Source: Actinopolymorpha rutila
GTDB taxonomy: Bacteria; Actinomycetota; Actinomycetes; Propionibacteriales; Actinopolymorphaceae
Reading direction: 5' to 3'
DNA length: 64,000 bases
Assembly (NCBI RefSeq): GCF_013407855.1
Contig: NZ_JACBZH010000001.1
Location: 3,596,001 to 3,660,000 of the forward strand
The notes beneath the pieces were generated by a model. That model was not told where the DNA came from. It worked only from the letters and a program-made list of their open reading frames with translations, and ran no database searches. Made by a program: the position numbers and the translations under genes. This document shows positions 43,425 through 52,969 of the stretch, in pieces. The stretch's first letter is position 1. Each line of letters opens with the position of its first letter.

Positions 43425-45152
43425 CTAGAAAGCCCCGCCGAGCACAGGAGGCGGCGCGTCGTCGTCCCCGCCGCCCCAGACGTCCTCGTCCTCGTCGAGC
43501 CAGGTGGTGCGTTCCTGCTCCTGACCGCCGTCCTCCCCGGCCATACCGCCACCCATCATCGGCATCATGCCGCCCATGCCGGAGCGGGCGCCTGCCGCGC
43601 CGGGGCCTCCCGGGCCGTTCGCGCCGGCTCCGGTGCCGCCGACGTTGAGTGATCCGGCCGGTGCGCCGGCCGGGACACCGCCACCGGCAAGGCCCCCGCC
43701 GCCGGGAATTCCCCCGCCGCCAGGCATTTCGCCACCGCCAGGGAGACCCCCTCCGCCGGGAATACCGCCGCCTCCACCGCCGAATCCACCGGCGCGTGCG
43801 GTGCTCGTACCGGTGTCGACGTTGCCCGCCCCTCCGCCGGGGAATCCACCTCCGCCACCGCGGGTGGGGTCGTCGGGGTACCGGTCCTTGTAGTCGGGGA
43901 TCCCGTCACCATCACGGTCGGGCAGGCTGGTCGGATCGAACCGACCTCCACCGCGGGTCGGGTCATCGGGGTACCGGTCCTTGTAGTCCGGGATCCCGTC
44001 GCCGTCGCGGTCCTTGCTCGGATCGAACTGGCCGCCACCACCGCGGGTGGGGTCGTCGGGGTACCGGTCCTTGTTGTCGGGGATCCCGTCGCCGTCGCGG
44101 TCGCCGGGTACCTCGGGCCTGCCACCATTGTTGGTCGGGTCGTCGGGCACCTTCGGCGGGTCGCCGCCATCGGGAATCTGGGGGTGTCCCCCGCTGCCCG
44201 GAATCTTGGGGGCACCACCGCCGCCACCGGGAATCTTCGGAGCGCCACCGCCGCCCCCACCACCGCCTCCGCCGAACTTGCCGGGGTCATCGGTCTTGAA
44301 GGTCAGCTTCAGGCCCGACGGCGGGGTCGGCATGGACTTGTTGGCGTCTTCGTACTTCTCCAGCAGCGTCTTCGCGGACTCCCGGCAGGTGTTCTCCTGC
44401 TCCTTGTTGAACTTGAAGTACGTCATCAGCTTGTTGTTCTCGGTGTCGTCGACCGGGAGGTTGCCGAAGACGATCCCGTCCCAGTCCTTCTTCACCTTGA
44501 CCTGGGCCTCGCCGTAGAAGCCACCGGTACCGCTGTCGCCGCCGGCGAACTCGTGGTAGTCGAAGGCGGCACCCTTGTCCGGGACGCTGAGGACCGACCC
44601 GTCGCCGGTTCCCTTCCGGACCTCGTACCGGATCTCGTAGCCGGCGTACCACCACTTCACCCAGTAGGGAGTGGTCCAGTAGGGCGGCGCGGGAAGGGCC
44701 TCATCCTTCTGCGTGGACGTCAGCTGGGAGTCGACGTCGGTGAAGATCTGCGCGAAGCTCTTGGGCGCACTGGCGGACTCGAAGTTGCTGTCGCTCTTCT
44801 CGCCCTCGCCACCGGGCTTGGGATACGTGCTGTCGGCGGTGTGCGCGATCTCGCGGGTGAACCGCACGATCTGCTTGACCGTCTTACGGAACTCCTCCGC
44901 CGCGTCGCCTTCCCAGCTGCCGTGGCCACCGTCGAGGAGGGTCTTCACTGCCTTGTCGAGGTCCTCGGCAAGGGTGTCGGCCTGGGACCCGACACTCTGC
45001 CACAACGTCTTGGTGTTGTACGTCGTGCTGGACGACGGAACCGTGTCAGTGTCAGTGTCGGTCTCGGGCATGTTGGACCAGGCGCCCCACAGCTTTCCGA
45101 TGACCTTGGCGTGCTCGGTCTTGTCGAACTCGTCGGTCGGAAAATCCCCCAT
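43425..45152 (-). CDS. WXG100-like protein with thrombospondin type 3 calcium repeats (type VII secretion-related)
   Basis: 575 residues. The N-terminal helical part holds a WxG motif (Trp80-Glu-Gly82 in GSWEGDAAEEF) and resembles the LXG/PPE-like long WXG proteins. Then come a Gly/Pro-rich stretch, three DRDGDGIPDxxDRYPDDPT repeats (about 350-430), which match the calcium-binding thrombospondin type 3 consensus, more poly-Gly, and an acidic C-terminus with RTTWLDEDEDVW. That acidic Trp-rich ending is common in actinobacterial ESX-associated proteins. The ATG at 45152 has GGGAGAG upstream (a GTG at 45155 is the alternative). It follows a small WXG-type gene by 48 nt. No ESX machinery gene is in the window. 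Confidence 0.8.
   Translation of the reverse strand: MGDFPTDEFDKTEHAKVIGKLWGAWSNMPETDTDTDTVPSSSTTYNTKTLWQSVGSQADTLAEDLDKAVKTLLDGGHGSWEGDAAEEFRKTVKQIVRFTREIAHTADSTYPKPGGEGEKSDSNFESASAPKSFAQIFTDVDSQLTSTQKDEALPAPPYWTTPYWVKWWYAGYEIRYEVRKGTGDGSVLSVPDKGAAFDYHEFAGGDSGTGGFYGEAQVKVKKDWDGIVFGNLPVDDTENNKLMTYFKFNKEQENTCRESAKTLLEKYEDANKSMPTPPSGLKLTFKTDDPGKFGGGGGGGGGGAPKIPGGGGGAPKIPGSGGHPQIPDGGDPPKVPDDPTNNGGRPEVPGDRDGDGIPDNKDRYPDDPTRGGGGQFDPSKDRDGDGIPDYKDRYPDDPTRGGGRFDPTSLPDRDGDGIPDYKDRYPDDPTRGGGGGFPGGGAGNVDTGTSTARAGGFGGGGGGIPGGGGLPGGGEMPGGGGIPGGGGLAGGGVPAGAPAGSLNVGGTGAGANGPGGPGAAGARSGMGGMMPMMGGGMAGEDGGQEQERTTWLDEDEDVWGGGDDDAPPPVLGGAF
43861..44103 (-). repeat. three calcium-binding type 3 repeats, about 57 bp at 90-bp spacing
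   Basis: Copies lie at about 43861-43920, 43954-44011 and 44044-44103 and are nearly identical in DNA as well as in protein. This suggests recent duplication or gene conversion. Confidence 0.88.
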
Positions 45153-45200
45153 CACACTCTCCCTCGTCGGTGGACCCGAATCACGGCTTTCCCGGTGGCA

Positions 45201-45599
45201 CTAAGCCTGGGGCGGATCGGCGCCCGGGTTCTTCGGATCCGTCGTCGGGGTCTTGATGTTGTCGCCCAGGATCTTGTCGATCTGGCCGACGTTGGCGTTG
45301 TTCAGCGCCTCGGCGGAGCGATACTCGTCGGCGATCTTCCTGGTGGCCTTGGCCAGGCCGCGGAGTGCGGAATAGAGCTCACCGCAGGACTTGGCCGTGT
45401 CGGCACGCTTCTGTTCGTAGGTCGCAGTCAACGTCTTGGAGCCGCCGAAGTCACCGAGCCGGGGGTAGTTGTAGTCGCCCTCCTCCGACTCGGCCATCTG
45501 CACCGCGGGCGACAACGACTTGTCGTTCCATCCGTCGGCGAGCTCGTCGACGTACTTCGCGAAGGAGTCCAGCGCCCCCGGCTCGACCTTGGTCCCCAT
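45201..45599 (-). CDS. small WXG100/ESX-type helical protein
   Basis: 132 residues, mostly helical, with the size and place of an EsxA/B-type partner: an N-terminal helix (GALDSFAKYVDELADGWNDKSL), a turn around residue 45, a second long helix (LYSALRGLAKATRKIADEYRSAEAL) that ends in a Y-x3-E-like element (YRSAE), and a disordered Pro/Asp tail. A YxxxD/E signal in this position is a type VII secretion mark. It is encoded directly before the large WXG-type gene, so I infer a heterodimer partner. The ATG at 45599 has no strong ribosome site. Confidence 0.75.
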   Translation of the reverse strand: MGTKVEPGALDSFAKYVDELADGWNDKSLSPAVQMAESEEGDYNYPRLGDFGGSKTLTATYEQKRADTAKSCGELYSALRGLAKATRKIADEYRSAEALNNANVGQIDKILGDNIKTPTTDPKNPGADPPQA

Positions 45600-45861
45600 C
45601 TTCGGCCACCGTCCTCGTGTAAAAGCTGGCGTACGACCTTCGCCGGGTCGGCCGGGACGTGCCGGCCACGGCGGATCGACGAACGTGTGTGAACGCCGGC
45701 AGGCGGCGTCCGGGAACGACGGTACGCGACCTGATCACCTCGGCGCAGCGGGCGTCATCGGCCTTGTGGATAACCGCGTGTTCACCGCGACGCCGCGCAC
45801 TTGTCCGCGGGGAGTGGTAAGAACTCCCGAACAGGTTTCGACCACCCTCGGGAGCCTCCTG
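45600..45861. other. divergent control region of the WXG genes and the secreted nuclease
   Basis: 262 bp without a gene. It holds the promoters of the two divergent units and one perfect DnaA-box 9-mer (separate entry). I see no further repeats. Confidence 0.55.
45765..45773 (-). promoter_or_regulatory. perfect DnaA-box sequence
   Basis: The minus strand reads TTATCCACA, the consensus DnaA box. It is a single copy in the nuclease promoter region, so it is not an origin; it may be a DnaA control site or chance. Confidence 0.45.
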
Positions 45862-48390
45862 ATGACGCGTCGGCGCATCCGCACCTCCTCGGCACGCAGT
45901 GCCTCAGCTCGCACAACGCGAACGGCGCTTGCCGCGGGTTCGACCCTCGCGCTCGCCCTCGCCGGTCTCGCCGTCACCACCACGTCCGCCTCGGCCGCAT
46001 CCACCGACCTGGTGCTGAACGAGGTGTACGGCGGCGGTGGCAACTCCGGTGCGACATACACCCACGACTTCGTCGAGCTCGCCAACCGCGACAGCGCCCC
46101 GGCGTCGCTGGAAGGGCTGTCCCTGCAGTACGGCTCGGCCTCGGGCAACCTCGGTGGCGGTACCACTCCAGGATCGGGGTCGCTGAAGGTCGACCTGCAC
46201 GGCAGCGTCGCGCCCGGTCACACGTTCCTCGTGCAGCTCTCCCCTGGCTCCGGCACCGGACAGGAGCTGCCCGAGCCGGACCAGTCCAGCACCGCGATCA
46301 ACCTGTCCGGCACCGCGGGCAAGGTCGCCCTGGTGCGCGGGACGACCGTGCTTTCCTGCGGCACCACCTGCGCCACCGACCCGGGCGTGGTGGACTTCCT
46401 CGGCTGGGGCGGCGCCAACGACTTCGAGGGCCACCCGGCGGCGGCCACGACCAACGCCACGTCCACGGCGCGCGCCGGCGGAGTCGACGTCCGCGACACC
46501 GACGACAACGCCACTGACTTCGCCACCGGCACACCGACCCCGGCCAACGCCGCCGGAGATACCGGCGGCGGCACCGACCCCGGCCCCGAACCCGAGCAGG
46601 CAAGGATCCCCGAAATCCAGGGCCACGGGCACCGTTCGCCCTACGACGGCAAGCGGGTCGCCACCACCGGTGTGGTGACGGCGAAGAAGTTCGACGGCTA
46701 CTGGATTCAGGATTCCGCGGGCGACGGCGACGACACGACCTCCGACGGCATCTACGTCTACGCCGGCGCCTCCGGCGCGAAGCCAGCGGTCGGCAAGACG
46801 GTCACCGTCACCGCGACGGTGAGCGAGTTCCGCCCGTCCTCGCGCACCGGTCCCAACCTCGCGCTCACCGAGCTCACCGACGCGACCTTCACCGAGGCCG
46901 CGCAGGCCGAGCCGATGCCGGCGCCGGTTCTGATCGGACCGGGCGGCCGGGTCGCGCCCGCGGAGAACGCCGACAGCGGCGACGGCTCGGGCAACAGGGT
47001 CGACGTGGAGACGACCGGCGACTTCCGGCCCGACCGAGACGCGATCGACTTCTACGAGACGCTGGAAAGCATGCTGGTGGAGGTACGCGACGCGCAGGTG
47101 GTCGGGCCGACCAACAGCTACGGCGAGCTGACGGTCGTCCCTGGCGGCACCACCGGTGCGCCCCGCACGCGTTCCGGCGGTGTTCGCTACGCGTCGTACG
47201 ACACACCCAACACCGCGCGGCTCACCGTCGACGACGAGATCATCTACCAGCAGATGCCGGCCGCGAACGTCGGTGACACGCTGCCCGGCGAGGTGAGCGG
47301 CCCGCTCTCCTACGACTACGGCACGTTCCGCGTCTACCCCACCTCGGTGCCGACGGTCCGCTCCGGCGGGCTGGCCAAGGAGGTCACCCAGGCTCCGGCA
47401 CGCAACGAGGTGGCGATCGCGACCTTCAACGTGGAGAACCTCGACCCGACCGACCCGCAGGAGAAGTTCGACCGGCTGGCCGAGACGATCGTGCACAACC
47501 TCGCCGCACCCGACGTCCTCGCGCTGGAGGAGGTCCAGGACGACACCGGTCCCGAGTGCCCCAACGGCCCTTCGTCCACCTGTAAGTCGGACGGCGTGGT
47601 GTCGGCGGACAAGACCCTGCGGATGCTGACCGACGCGATCGGCGCGGCCGGCGGGCCGGCGTACCAGTGGCGGCAGATCTCCCCGGTCAACCTGGCCGAC
47701 GGCGGTCAGCCGACCGGCAACATCCGGGTGGCGTTCCTGTTCCGCACCGACCGCGGGGTGTCGTTCGTCGACCGGGCCGGCGGTGACGCGACGACCGCCA
47801 CGGCCGTGACCAGGCAGGCCGACGGGCAGGCGACGCTCACGCTGTCCCCCGGCCGGATCGCACCCGACGACGACGCGTGGGAGGACTCGCGCAAGCCGCT
47901 CGCCGGTGAGTTCACCTACCGCGGCCGGACCTTCTTCGTGATCGCCAACCACTTCAACTCCAAGGGCGGCGACGAGCCCCTGCTCGGCCGCTGGCAGCCG
48001 CCGGCGCGTTCGTCGGAGACGCAGCGGCACGCCCAAGCCGGACTCGTGCACGACTTCGTGGCGCGGATCCGCGCGGTCCAGCCGGACGCCGCGGTGGTCG
48101 TCGTCGGCGACCTGAACGACTTCGAGTTCTCGCGTACGAGCCAGATCCTGCAGGAGGGCCGGACGCTGGTGAGCCTGCCCACCCTGCTGCCCCCGGCCGA
48201 GCGCTACTCGTACGTCTTCGACGGCAACTCCCAGGTGCTCGACCAGATCCTGGTGAGCCCGGCGCTGATCGGCAACCGGTCGGACGGCTTCTCCGGTCGG
48301 GTGCGCGGTTACGACGTCGTGCACGTCAACGCGGAGTTCGCCGACCAGGTGAGCGACCACGACCCCCAGGTGGTGCGGATCAGCCCGTGA
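45862..48390 (+). CDS. secreted ExeM/NucH-like nuclease (lamin-tail domain plus endonuclease/exonuclease/phosphatase domain)
   Basis: 842 residues. A Sec signal peptide with twin basic start ends near residue 45 (SASA). A lamin-tail domain follows (about 47-175: LVLNEVYGGGGNSGATYTHD), then an OB-like region (about 200-490) and an EEP nuclease domain (about 505-842) with ATFNVENL, EEVQDDTG, NHFNSKGG, VGDLNDFE and SDHDPQ carrying the metal and catalytic residues. Extracellular DNases of this layout degrade DNA in the surroundings or in biofilms. The ATG has GGAG 7 nt upstream. It is next to the WXG genes but has its own Sec signal. Confidence 0.92.
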   Translation: MTRRRIRTSSARSASARTTRTALAAGSTLALALAGLAVTTTSASAASTDLVLNEVYGGGGNSGATYTHDFVELANRDSAPASLEGLSLQYGSASGNLGGGTTPGSGSLKVDLHGSVAPGHTFLVQLSPGSGTGQELPEPDQSSTAINLSGTAGKVALVRGTTVLSCGTTCATDPGVVDFLGWGGANDFEGHPAAATTNATSTARAGGVDVRDTDDNATDFATGTPTPANAAGDTGGGTDPGPEPEQARIPEIQGHGHRSPYDGKRVATTGVVTAKKFDGYWIQDSAGDGDDTTSDGIYVYAGASGAKPAVGKTVTVTATVSEFRPSSRTGPNLALTELTDATFTEAAQAEPMPAPVLIGPGGRVAPAENADSGDGSGNRVDVETTGDFRPDRDAIDFYETLESMLVEVRDAQVVGPTNSYGELTVVPGGTTGAPRTRSGGVRYASYDTPNTARLTVDDEIIYQQMPAANVGDTLPGEVSGPLSYDYGTFRVYPTSVPTVRSGGLAKEVTQAPARNEVAIATFNVENLDPTDPQEKFDRLAETIVHNLAAPDVLALEEVQDDTGPECPNGPSSTCKSDGVVSADKTLRMLTDAIGAAGGPAYQWRQISPVNLADGGQPTGNIRVAFLFRTDRGVSFVDRAGGDATTATAVTRQADGQATLTLSPGRIAPDDDAWEDSRKPLAGEFTYRGRTFFVIANHFNSKGGDEPLLGRWQPPARSSETQRHAQAGLVHDFVARIRAVQPDAAVVVVGDLNDFEFSRTSQILQEGRTLVSLPTLLPPAERYSYVFDGNSQVLDQILVSPALIGNRSDGFSGRVRGYDVVHVNAEFADQVSDHDPQVVRISP

Positions 48391-49456
48391 CCTCAGCGGT
48401 CGGCGCGGTCGGTGCGGTCGGTACGGGGGCCGCACCGGCCGCCGCCGAGGTCCGGGCGCCCTCTCCGGCGGCCGCGGCCCGGCCGAACCGCGCCGACCAC
48501 TCGCGTACCCGTTCGGTGAGCTCGGGCGGGCTGACGACCTCGAACTCCGCGCCCACCACGCCGACGGTCATCAGCACCCATTCCAGGGAGTCGACCGTCA
48601 TGAGCAGCCGGCACCGGCCACCGCCGTTCTCCTCGCCGATCTCACCGCCGCTCTCCTTGCCGGCCTCCTCGACGGTCGCCCACTGACCGACCTTCGCGCG
48701 GACGTCCTCGGCAGGCGCGTGGACGAGCACCTCCACGGTGGTCGCGACCGCGCGGTTGTCGATCCCGGCCCGGACGAACGCTGCGGCGTCCTCCGCCGGT
48801 AGTTCGCGGGGACGAAAGCGCGTGGCGGTGCTGCGGGGTTCGGCCACCCGGTCCAGCCGGAAGCTGCGCCAGTCGTGCCGGGTGAGGTCGTACGCCACGA
48901 GGTACCACCGGCGGCCCAGCGACACCAGGCGGTGCGGCTCGACCTGGCGTTCGCTGCGTACACCCCCGTGTGCGGTGTAGGAAAACCTCAGCTGCTCCTC
49001 GTCGCGGCAGGCCTGGGCGAGCGTGGTCAGGATCTCGGCGTCCACCGTGGGCCCACCGGTCCACGCCGCGGGCACGGTCACGGTCCGCAGGGTGTCCACC
49101 CGCCGGCGCAGCCGGGGCGGCATCACCTGGATGATCTTGGTGAGCGCCCGGACCGAGGACTCCTCGATGCCGGCGATCGCTCCCTGTGTCGCGACCCGCA
49201 GGCCGATCGCGACGGCCACCGCCTCCTCGTCGTCGATCACCAGCGGGGGCAGGGCCGCGCCGGCGGCAAGCTGGTAACCGCCGTCGACACCGCGGTTGGC
49301 GTCCACCGGGTATCCCAGCTCGCGCAGCCGGTCGACGTCGCGGCGCAGGGTGCGTACGGACACGCCGAGCCGGTCGGCGAGCTCCGGGCCGGGCCAGTAC
49401 CGGTGGGTCTGGAGCAGGGAGAGCAGCCGCAGCGTCCGGGAGCTGGTGTTCGCCAT
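48380..49456 (-). CDS. YafY/WYL-type transcriptional regulator (HTH-11 plus WYL)
   Basis: 358 residues. An N-terminal winged HTH (LADRLGVSVRTLRRDVDRLRELGYPVDAN, about 20-50) is followed by a WYL domain (LVSLGRRWYLVAYDLTRHDWRSFRLDRV, about 170-200) and the WCX ligand domain. WYL regulators sense nucleic-acid-like or metabolic ligands and often respond to stress. A CATGCT element 6 nt before the ATG suggests a leaderless message. The 3' end overlaps the nuclease gene by 11 bp. It diverges from msrB with 94 bp between starts and could control it. Confidence 0.88.
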   Translation of the reverse strand: MANTSSRTLRLLSLLQTHRYWPGPELADRLGVSVRTLRRDVDRLRELGYPVDANRGVDGGYQLAAGAALPPLVIDDEEAVAVAIGLRVATQGAIAGIEESSVRALTKIIQVMPPRLRRRVDTLRTVTVPAAWTGGPTVDAEILTTLAQACRDEEQLRFSYTAHGGVRSERQVEPHRLVSLGRRWYLVAYDLTRHDWRSFRLDRVAEPRSTATRFRPRELPAEDAAAFVRAGIDNRAVATTVEVLVHAPAEDVRAKVGQWATVEEAGKESGGEIGEENGGGRCRLLMTVDSLEWVLMTVGVVGAEFEVVSPPELTERVREWSARFGRAAAAGEGARTSAAAGAAPVPTAPTAPTAEVTG

Positions 49457-49462
49457 GCGCAC

Positions 49463-49468
49463 AGCATG
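49463..49468 (-). promoter_or_regulatory. -10 element of the WYL regulator gene
   Basis: CATGCT on the minus strand, 6 nt before the ATG at 49456. One mismatch to TANNNT. Confidence 0.45.
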
Positions 49469-49537
49469 CCCGACATTGCGGTCAGTTCGTGTCCGCTGCA
49501 GGCGAGGCTGTCGCCGTGCGCGCTGGCCGGGGCGGCG

Positions 49538-49543
49538 TAGGGT
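49538..49543 (+). promoter_or_regulatory. -10 element of msrB (leaderless)
   Basis: TAGGGT, 7 nt before the ATG at 49551; no Shine-Dalgarno site. Confidence 0.62.
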
Positions 49544-49550
49544 CGAAACC

Positions 49551-50012
49551 ATGCCGGAGAACCAGAACACCCAGAACGCCCAGACGGCTCAGGCCACCGA
49601 CCAGATCCGCAGGAGCGACGAGGAGTGGCGCGCCCAGCTGTCCTCGGAGGAGTACGCCGTCCTCAGGCAGGCCGGCACCGAGCGCCCCTGGACCGGCGAG
49701 TACGTCGACACCAAGACCACCGGGGTGTACCGCTGCCGCGCCTGCGGGGCCGAACTGTTCCGCAGCGACACGAAGTTCGACAGCCACTGCGGGTGGCCGT
49801 CGTTCTGGTCGCCGATGGCCGGGGACAAGGTGCGACTGCTGGAGGACCGGTCGTTCGGCACGGTCCGCACCGAGGTGCGCTGCGCGCGGTGCGACTCCCA
49901 CCTCGGGCACGTCTTCGAGGGCGAGGGCTACGGCACGCCCACCGACCAGCGCTTCTGCATCAACTCGGTGTCGCTGACCCTCGAGCCCGACGAGGCAGCC
50001 GGGACGGCCTGA
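49551..50012 (+). CDS. msrB: peptide-methionine (R)-S-oxide reductase
   Basis: 153 residues. Zinc is bound by two CxxC pairs (CRAC and CARC), and the catalytic cysteine is Cys136 in RFCINS. HCGWPSFW and SHLGHVF are family motifs. It repairs the R form of oxidised methionine in proteins, with thioredoxin as reductant. The Gln/Asn/Thr-rich N-terminus (1-22) is variable. The start is set by a TAGGGT element 7 nt upstream. Confidence 0.95.
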   Translation: MPENQNTQNAQTAQATDQIRRSDEEWRAQLSSEEYAVLRQAGTERPWTGEYVDTKTTGVYRCRACGAELFRSDTKFDSHCGWPSFWSPMAGDKVRLLEDRSFGTVRTEVRCARCDSHLGHVFEGEGYGTPTDQRFCINSVSLTLEPDEAAGTA

Positions 50013-50109
50013 GCCCGGACAGCCGCCGAGCCGGCAGCCCCGGGGCAGGCACTGGCCAGGCCCTGGGTCAACAAACGATGGTCGTGTTCCGGGCCGTCCC
50101 GCGGTTCGG

Positions 50110-50502
50110 TCAGTTGGTGGGGCGTTCGCCGGGAAGCACGGCCTGGATCTCCGCGGCGGCGGCGAGCGCCTCCTCCTGCGGTGGCTCGACGGCGCGTACG
50201 TCGGGAGGAAGCTCGCCGCCGAAGACCGGCCGTACCTCGAACGCCACGTCCAGGATCTGCTCCCGGGTGAAACCGCCGGACCGCAGTTTGTAGCACTCAC
50301 CGGAGATCCGGCGGTACTCCGCCATGCGTTCCTTCCAGGCGGGGTTGGCCATCCGCTCCTCGTTGGCCTTCATCACCTCGACCAGCCGGTCGAGGGCGTT
50401 CTCCAGCCGAATCAACTGCGCCTTGCGTCGCTCGACGTCCATCGTCACCGGTGCCGCCGCCAGGTCGTCCCTGCCGCCGAACACCTTCCGCAGCCAGCTC
50501 AC
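50110..50502 (-). CDS. conserved actinobacterial protein of unknown function
   Basis: 130 residues, mainly helical and charged: MDVERRKAQLIRLENALDRLVEVMKANEERM suggests a coiled coil (about 20-75). No catalytic motif, signal peptide or membrane segment is present. The GTG at 50502 has GAGGAG 6 nt upstream, which is convincing; the upstream ATG at 50577 lacks such support. I do not recognise the family. Confidence 0.65.
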   Translation of the reverse strand: MSWLRKVFGGRDDLAAAPVTMDVERRKAQLIRLENALDRLVEVMKANEERMANPAWKERMAEYRRISGECYKLRSGGFTREQILDVAFEVRPVFGGELPPDVRAVEPPQEEALAAAAEIQAVLPGERPTN

Positions 50503-50580
50503 GCCCGCTCCTCTCCCCTGCTCCCCTGAGCCCTCACCGTAAGCAGCACCATCGCCGGGGATCGCCCGGTGCATCACCCG

Positions 50581-50610
50581 GCTTCACACGGCTTCACACG
50601 GCTTCACACG
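50581..50610. repeat. 10-bp tandem repeat, three copies
   Basis: GCTTCACACG three times in a row in the gap between the genes at 50110-50502 and 50684-51400. Confidence 0.9.
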
Positions 50611-50683
50611 GCATCTCGCGGCTCCGTCACCGCACCAACCTTCACACACGTGCGCCCAGATGCGGGCCGACCCGCGTCGGCGG

Positions 50684-51400
50684 TCAGGGCAACAGGTCGA
50701 CGATGTCCGCGATCGGCTTGCGCCGTCCCGCGAAGAACGGCACCTCCTCGCGGGTGTGCAGCCGAGCCTTCGCGCCCCGCAGGTGCCGCATCAGGTCGGT
50801 GATCCGGTGCAGCTCGTCCGCTTCGAAGGCGAGGATCCACTCGTAGTCGCCGAGCGCGAACGACGACACCGTGTTGGCGCGTACGTCGGGGTAGTCGCGG
50901 GCCATCATCCCGTGCTCGGCCAGCATCGCGCGGCGCTCCTCGTCGGGCAGGAGGTACCACTCGTAGGACCGGACGAACGGGTAGACGCTCACATAGCGCT
51001 TCGGCTCCTCGTCGGCGAGGAAGGCCGGAATGTGGCTCTTGTTGAACTCCGCCGGGCGGTGCAGGGCGAGCTGGGACCACACTGGGTCGAAGTGCCGGCC
51101 CAGGGCGGTACGCCGGAACCGGTTGTACGCCTCCTGCAGGTCGTCGGCGTCGGCGGCGTGCCACCAGATCAGCAGGTCGGCGTCAGCGCGCATCCCGGAC
51201 ACGTCGTAGGTGCCGCGGACCACCACGTCCTTGCCGGCCAGCTGCCCGAACAGGTCCTCGACCTCCGCGGCCAGCGTCCGGCCGTCGGCACCCAGCGCCT
51301 CGCGCAGCCGGAACACCGACCACATCGTGTACCGAATCGTCTGGTTCAGGTCACGTGCCTTCGGGCGCGCGGTGCCGGTCTCTTGTCGTGGTGCGCTCAT
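50684..51400 (-). CDS. hemQ: coproheme decarboxylase (HemQ/ChdC, chlorite dismutase-like)
   Basis: 238 residues of the chlorite-dismutase superfamily, without the chlorite-splitting distal Arg context. [26 protein letters not shown] (with the catalytic Tyr), [11 protein letters not shown] and [12 protein letters not shown] are ChdC motifs. It decarboxylates coproheme to heme b, the last step of the coproporphyrin-dependent route of actinobacteria. Its ATG overlaps the hemY stop (ATGA), so both are translated together. Confidence 0.93.
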   Translation of the reverse strand: MSAPRQETGTARPKARDLNQTIRYTMWSVFRLREALGADGRTLAAEVEDLFGQLAGKDVVVRGTYDVSGMRADADLLIWWHAADADDLQEAYNRFRRTALGRHFDPVWSQLALHRPAEFNKSHIPAFLADEEPKRYVSVYPFVRSYEWYLLPDEERRAMLAEHGMMARDYPDVRANTVSSFALGDYEWILAFEADELHRITDLMRHLRGAKARLHTREEVPFFAGRRKPIADIVDLLP

Positions 51401-52815
51401 ATGGTCATTGTCCCCGCGGCGGGCAGGGCGGCGAGCACCTGGGTGGCGGCCGAACGGGCGCTCGCCACGCAGGCGGGGATGCCGAGGCCGTCGTAGGCGG
51501 CGCCGGCCACGGCCAGTCCGGGCTGGGCGGCGACGCCGGCGCGGATGCGCTCGACCCGCGCCCGGTGGCCGACGGCGTACTGCGGCAGGGCACCTCCCCA
51601 GCGCTGGACGAGGGTGTCGACCGGCTCGCCCGCGATCCCGGTGGCGGCGGCCAGGTCGTCGCGAGCGGCGGCGACCAGCTCCTCGTCGGACCGCTGCAGG
51701 TCGGCCTCCTCGCGGTGCCGGCCGATCGAGGCGCGGACGATCAACAGGCCGGGTGCCCGCTCCGCCAGCCAGCCCCACTTGCGGGAGGAGTACGTCGCCG
51801 CCTTGATCGACCGGCGCTCCACCGGTGGCACCAGGAAACCCGAGCCGGCCAGGTCGGCGGGTACGGCGGAATCCTGCTGTACCGGGTAGGCGAGCGCGAT
51901 CGTGGCCATGCTGGCGTACTCGATCTCGGCGAGGTCGGCGGCCGCACCCGGCGCGACGGTTTCCAGCAGCCGGCTCGCCGGGCGGGCCGGGCAGGCCAGC
52001 ACCACCGCGTCGGCGCGGACGGTGGCCGGGGCCCGGGTGGGGCCGGTGAGGAGTTCCCAGCCGGTGGCGTTGCGGGCGAGCGCGCGGACGGTGGTGTCCG
52101 TACGTACGACCGCTCCGGACGCTTCTGCCACCGCGGGGACCAACCGGCCGACGCCACCGTCCAGCCCGGCGAACACCGGCGCGTCGGAGGTGGGCGCGGC
52201 CGCCTTCGCGCGGGCGGCGGCGCGCACGAGCGAGGGGTCGCTACGCAGCTGGGCCGCGAGCTGCGGGACCGTCGCCTCCAGGGACAGCTCGTCGGCGTGG
52301 CCGGCGTACACCCCGCCCAGAAGCGGCTCGAGGAGCAGGTCGACGATCTCCCGGCCCAGCCGGCGTTCGACGTACTTCCCGATCGCCACATCGCCGGACA
52401 GCGGCGGCCCGGGCTCGTCGGGTTCGGCACCGATCCGGGCGATCGAGTCCGGACCGAGGATGCCGCCGTCGGCAACCGCCGACTCGTCGGCGGGGATGCC
52501 CATCACGGTGCCCGCCGGAAGGGGACGCAGGCCGCCGCGGGTCCACACCGACGCGGAGGTGGTGGCGGGATGGCGCAGCGCGTCGCCGAGTCCGACGGCG
52601 CGGGCGAGGTCGACCGCCTCCGGGCGCCGGTTGAGCATCGCCTCGGCTCCGGTGTCGACGGGGATCCCGGCGAGCTCGGCGGTGGCCAGCTTGCCGCCGA
52701 TCCGGGGCGAGCCCTCCAGGATCGTCACCGTGAGGTCGGTGCGGCCGGCCTGGTGGAGGAACCACGCGGCGGCGGCACCCGCGATGCCGCCGCCGACGAT
52801 CACGATCTCCCGCAT
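51397..52815 (-). CDS. hemY: coproporphyrinogen III oxidase (oxygen-dependent; HemY/CgoX)
   Basis: 472-residue FAD oxidase. The Rossmann start [16 protein letters not shown] and the acid after [14 protein letters not shown] bind [22 protein letters not shown] and the C-terminal [20 protein letters not shown] are HemY signatures. In organisms with HemQ it oxidises coproporphyrinogen to coproporphyrin. The ATG at 52815 starts at the FAD motif, with AAGG about 9 nt upstream. It is coupled to hemQ. hemE is 1.3 kb upstream, separated by an opposite-strand lipoprotein gene. Confidence 0.93.
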   Translation of the reverse strand: MREIVIVGGGIAGAAAAWFLHQAGRTDLTVTILEGSPRIGGKLATAELAGIPVDTGAEAMLNRRPEAVDLARAVGLGDALRHPATTSASVWTRGGLRPLPAGTVMGIPADESAVADGGILGPDSIARIGAEPDEPGPPLSGDVAIGKYVERRLGREIVDLLLEPLLGGVYAGHADELSLEATVPQLAAQLRSDPSLVRAAARAKAAAPTSDAPVFAGLDGGVGRLVPAVAEASGAVVRTDTTVRALARNATGWELLTGPTRAPATVRADAVVLACPARPASRLLETVAPGAAADLAEIEYASMATIALAYPVQQDSAVPADLAGSGFLVPPVERRSIKAATYSSRKWGWLAERAPGLLIVRASIGRHREEADLQRSDEELVAAARDDLAAATGIAGEPVDTLVQRWGGALPQYAVGHRARVERIRAGVAAQPGLAVAGAAYDGLGIPACVASARSAATQVLAALPAAGTMTI

Positions 52816-52969
52816 ACGCCCACCTTCGCAGACCTGGCGCGGGCAACCTTGCCCGGCCCGTGCGCGTCGGGACAGCACCCACCGGGTGATCACGCCGTAC
52901 TCACTCCGTATGCCAGGCCGCCCGCCGGGTAGCGCGATCATCCCTGCTCGTCCCCCGCGGAGGTCCACC

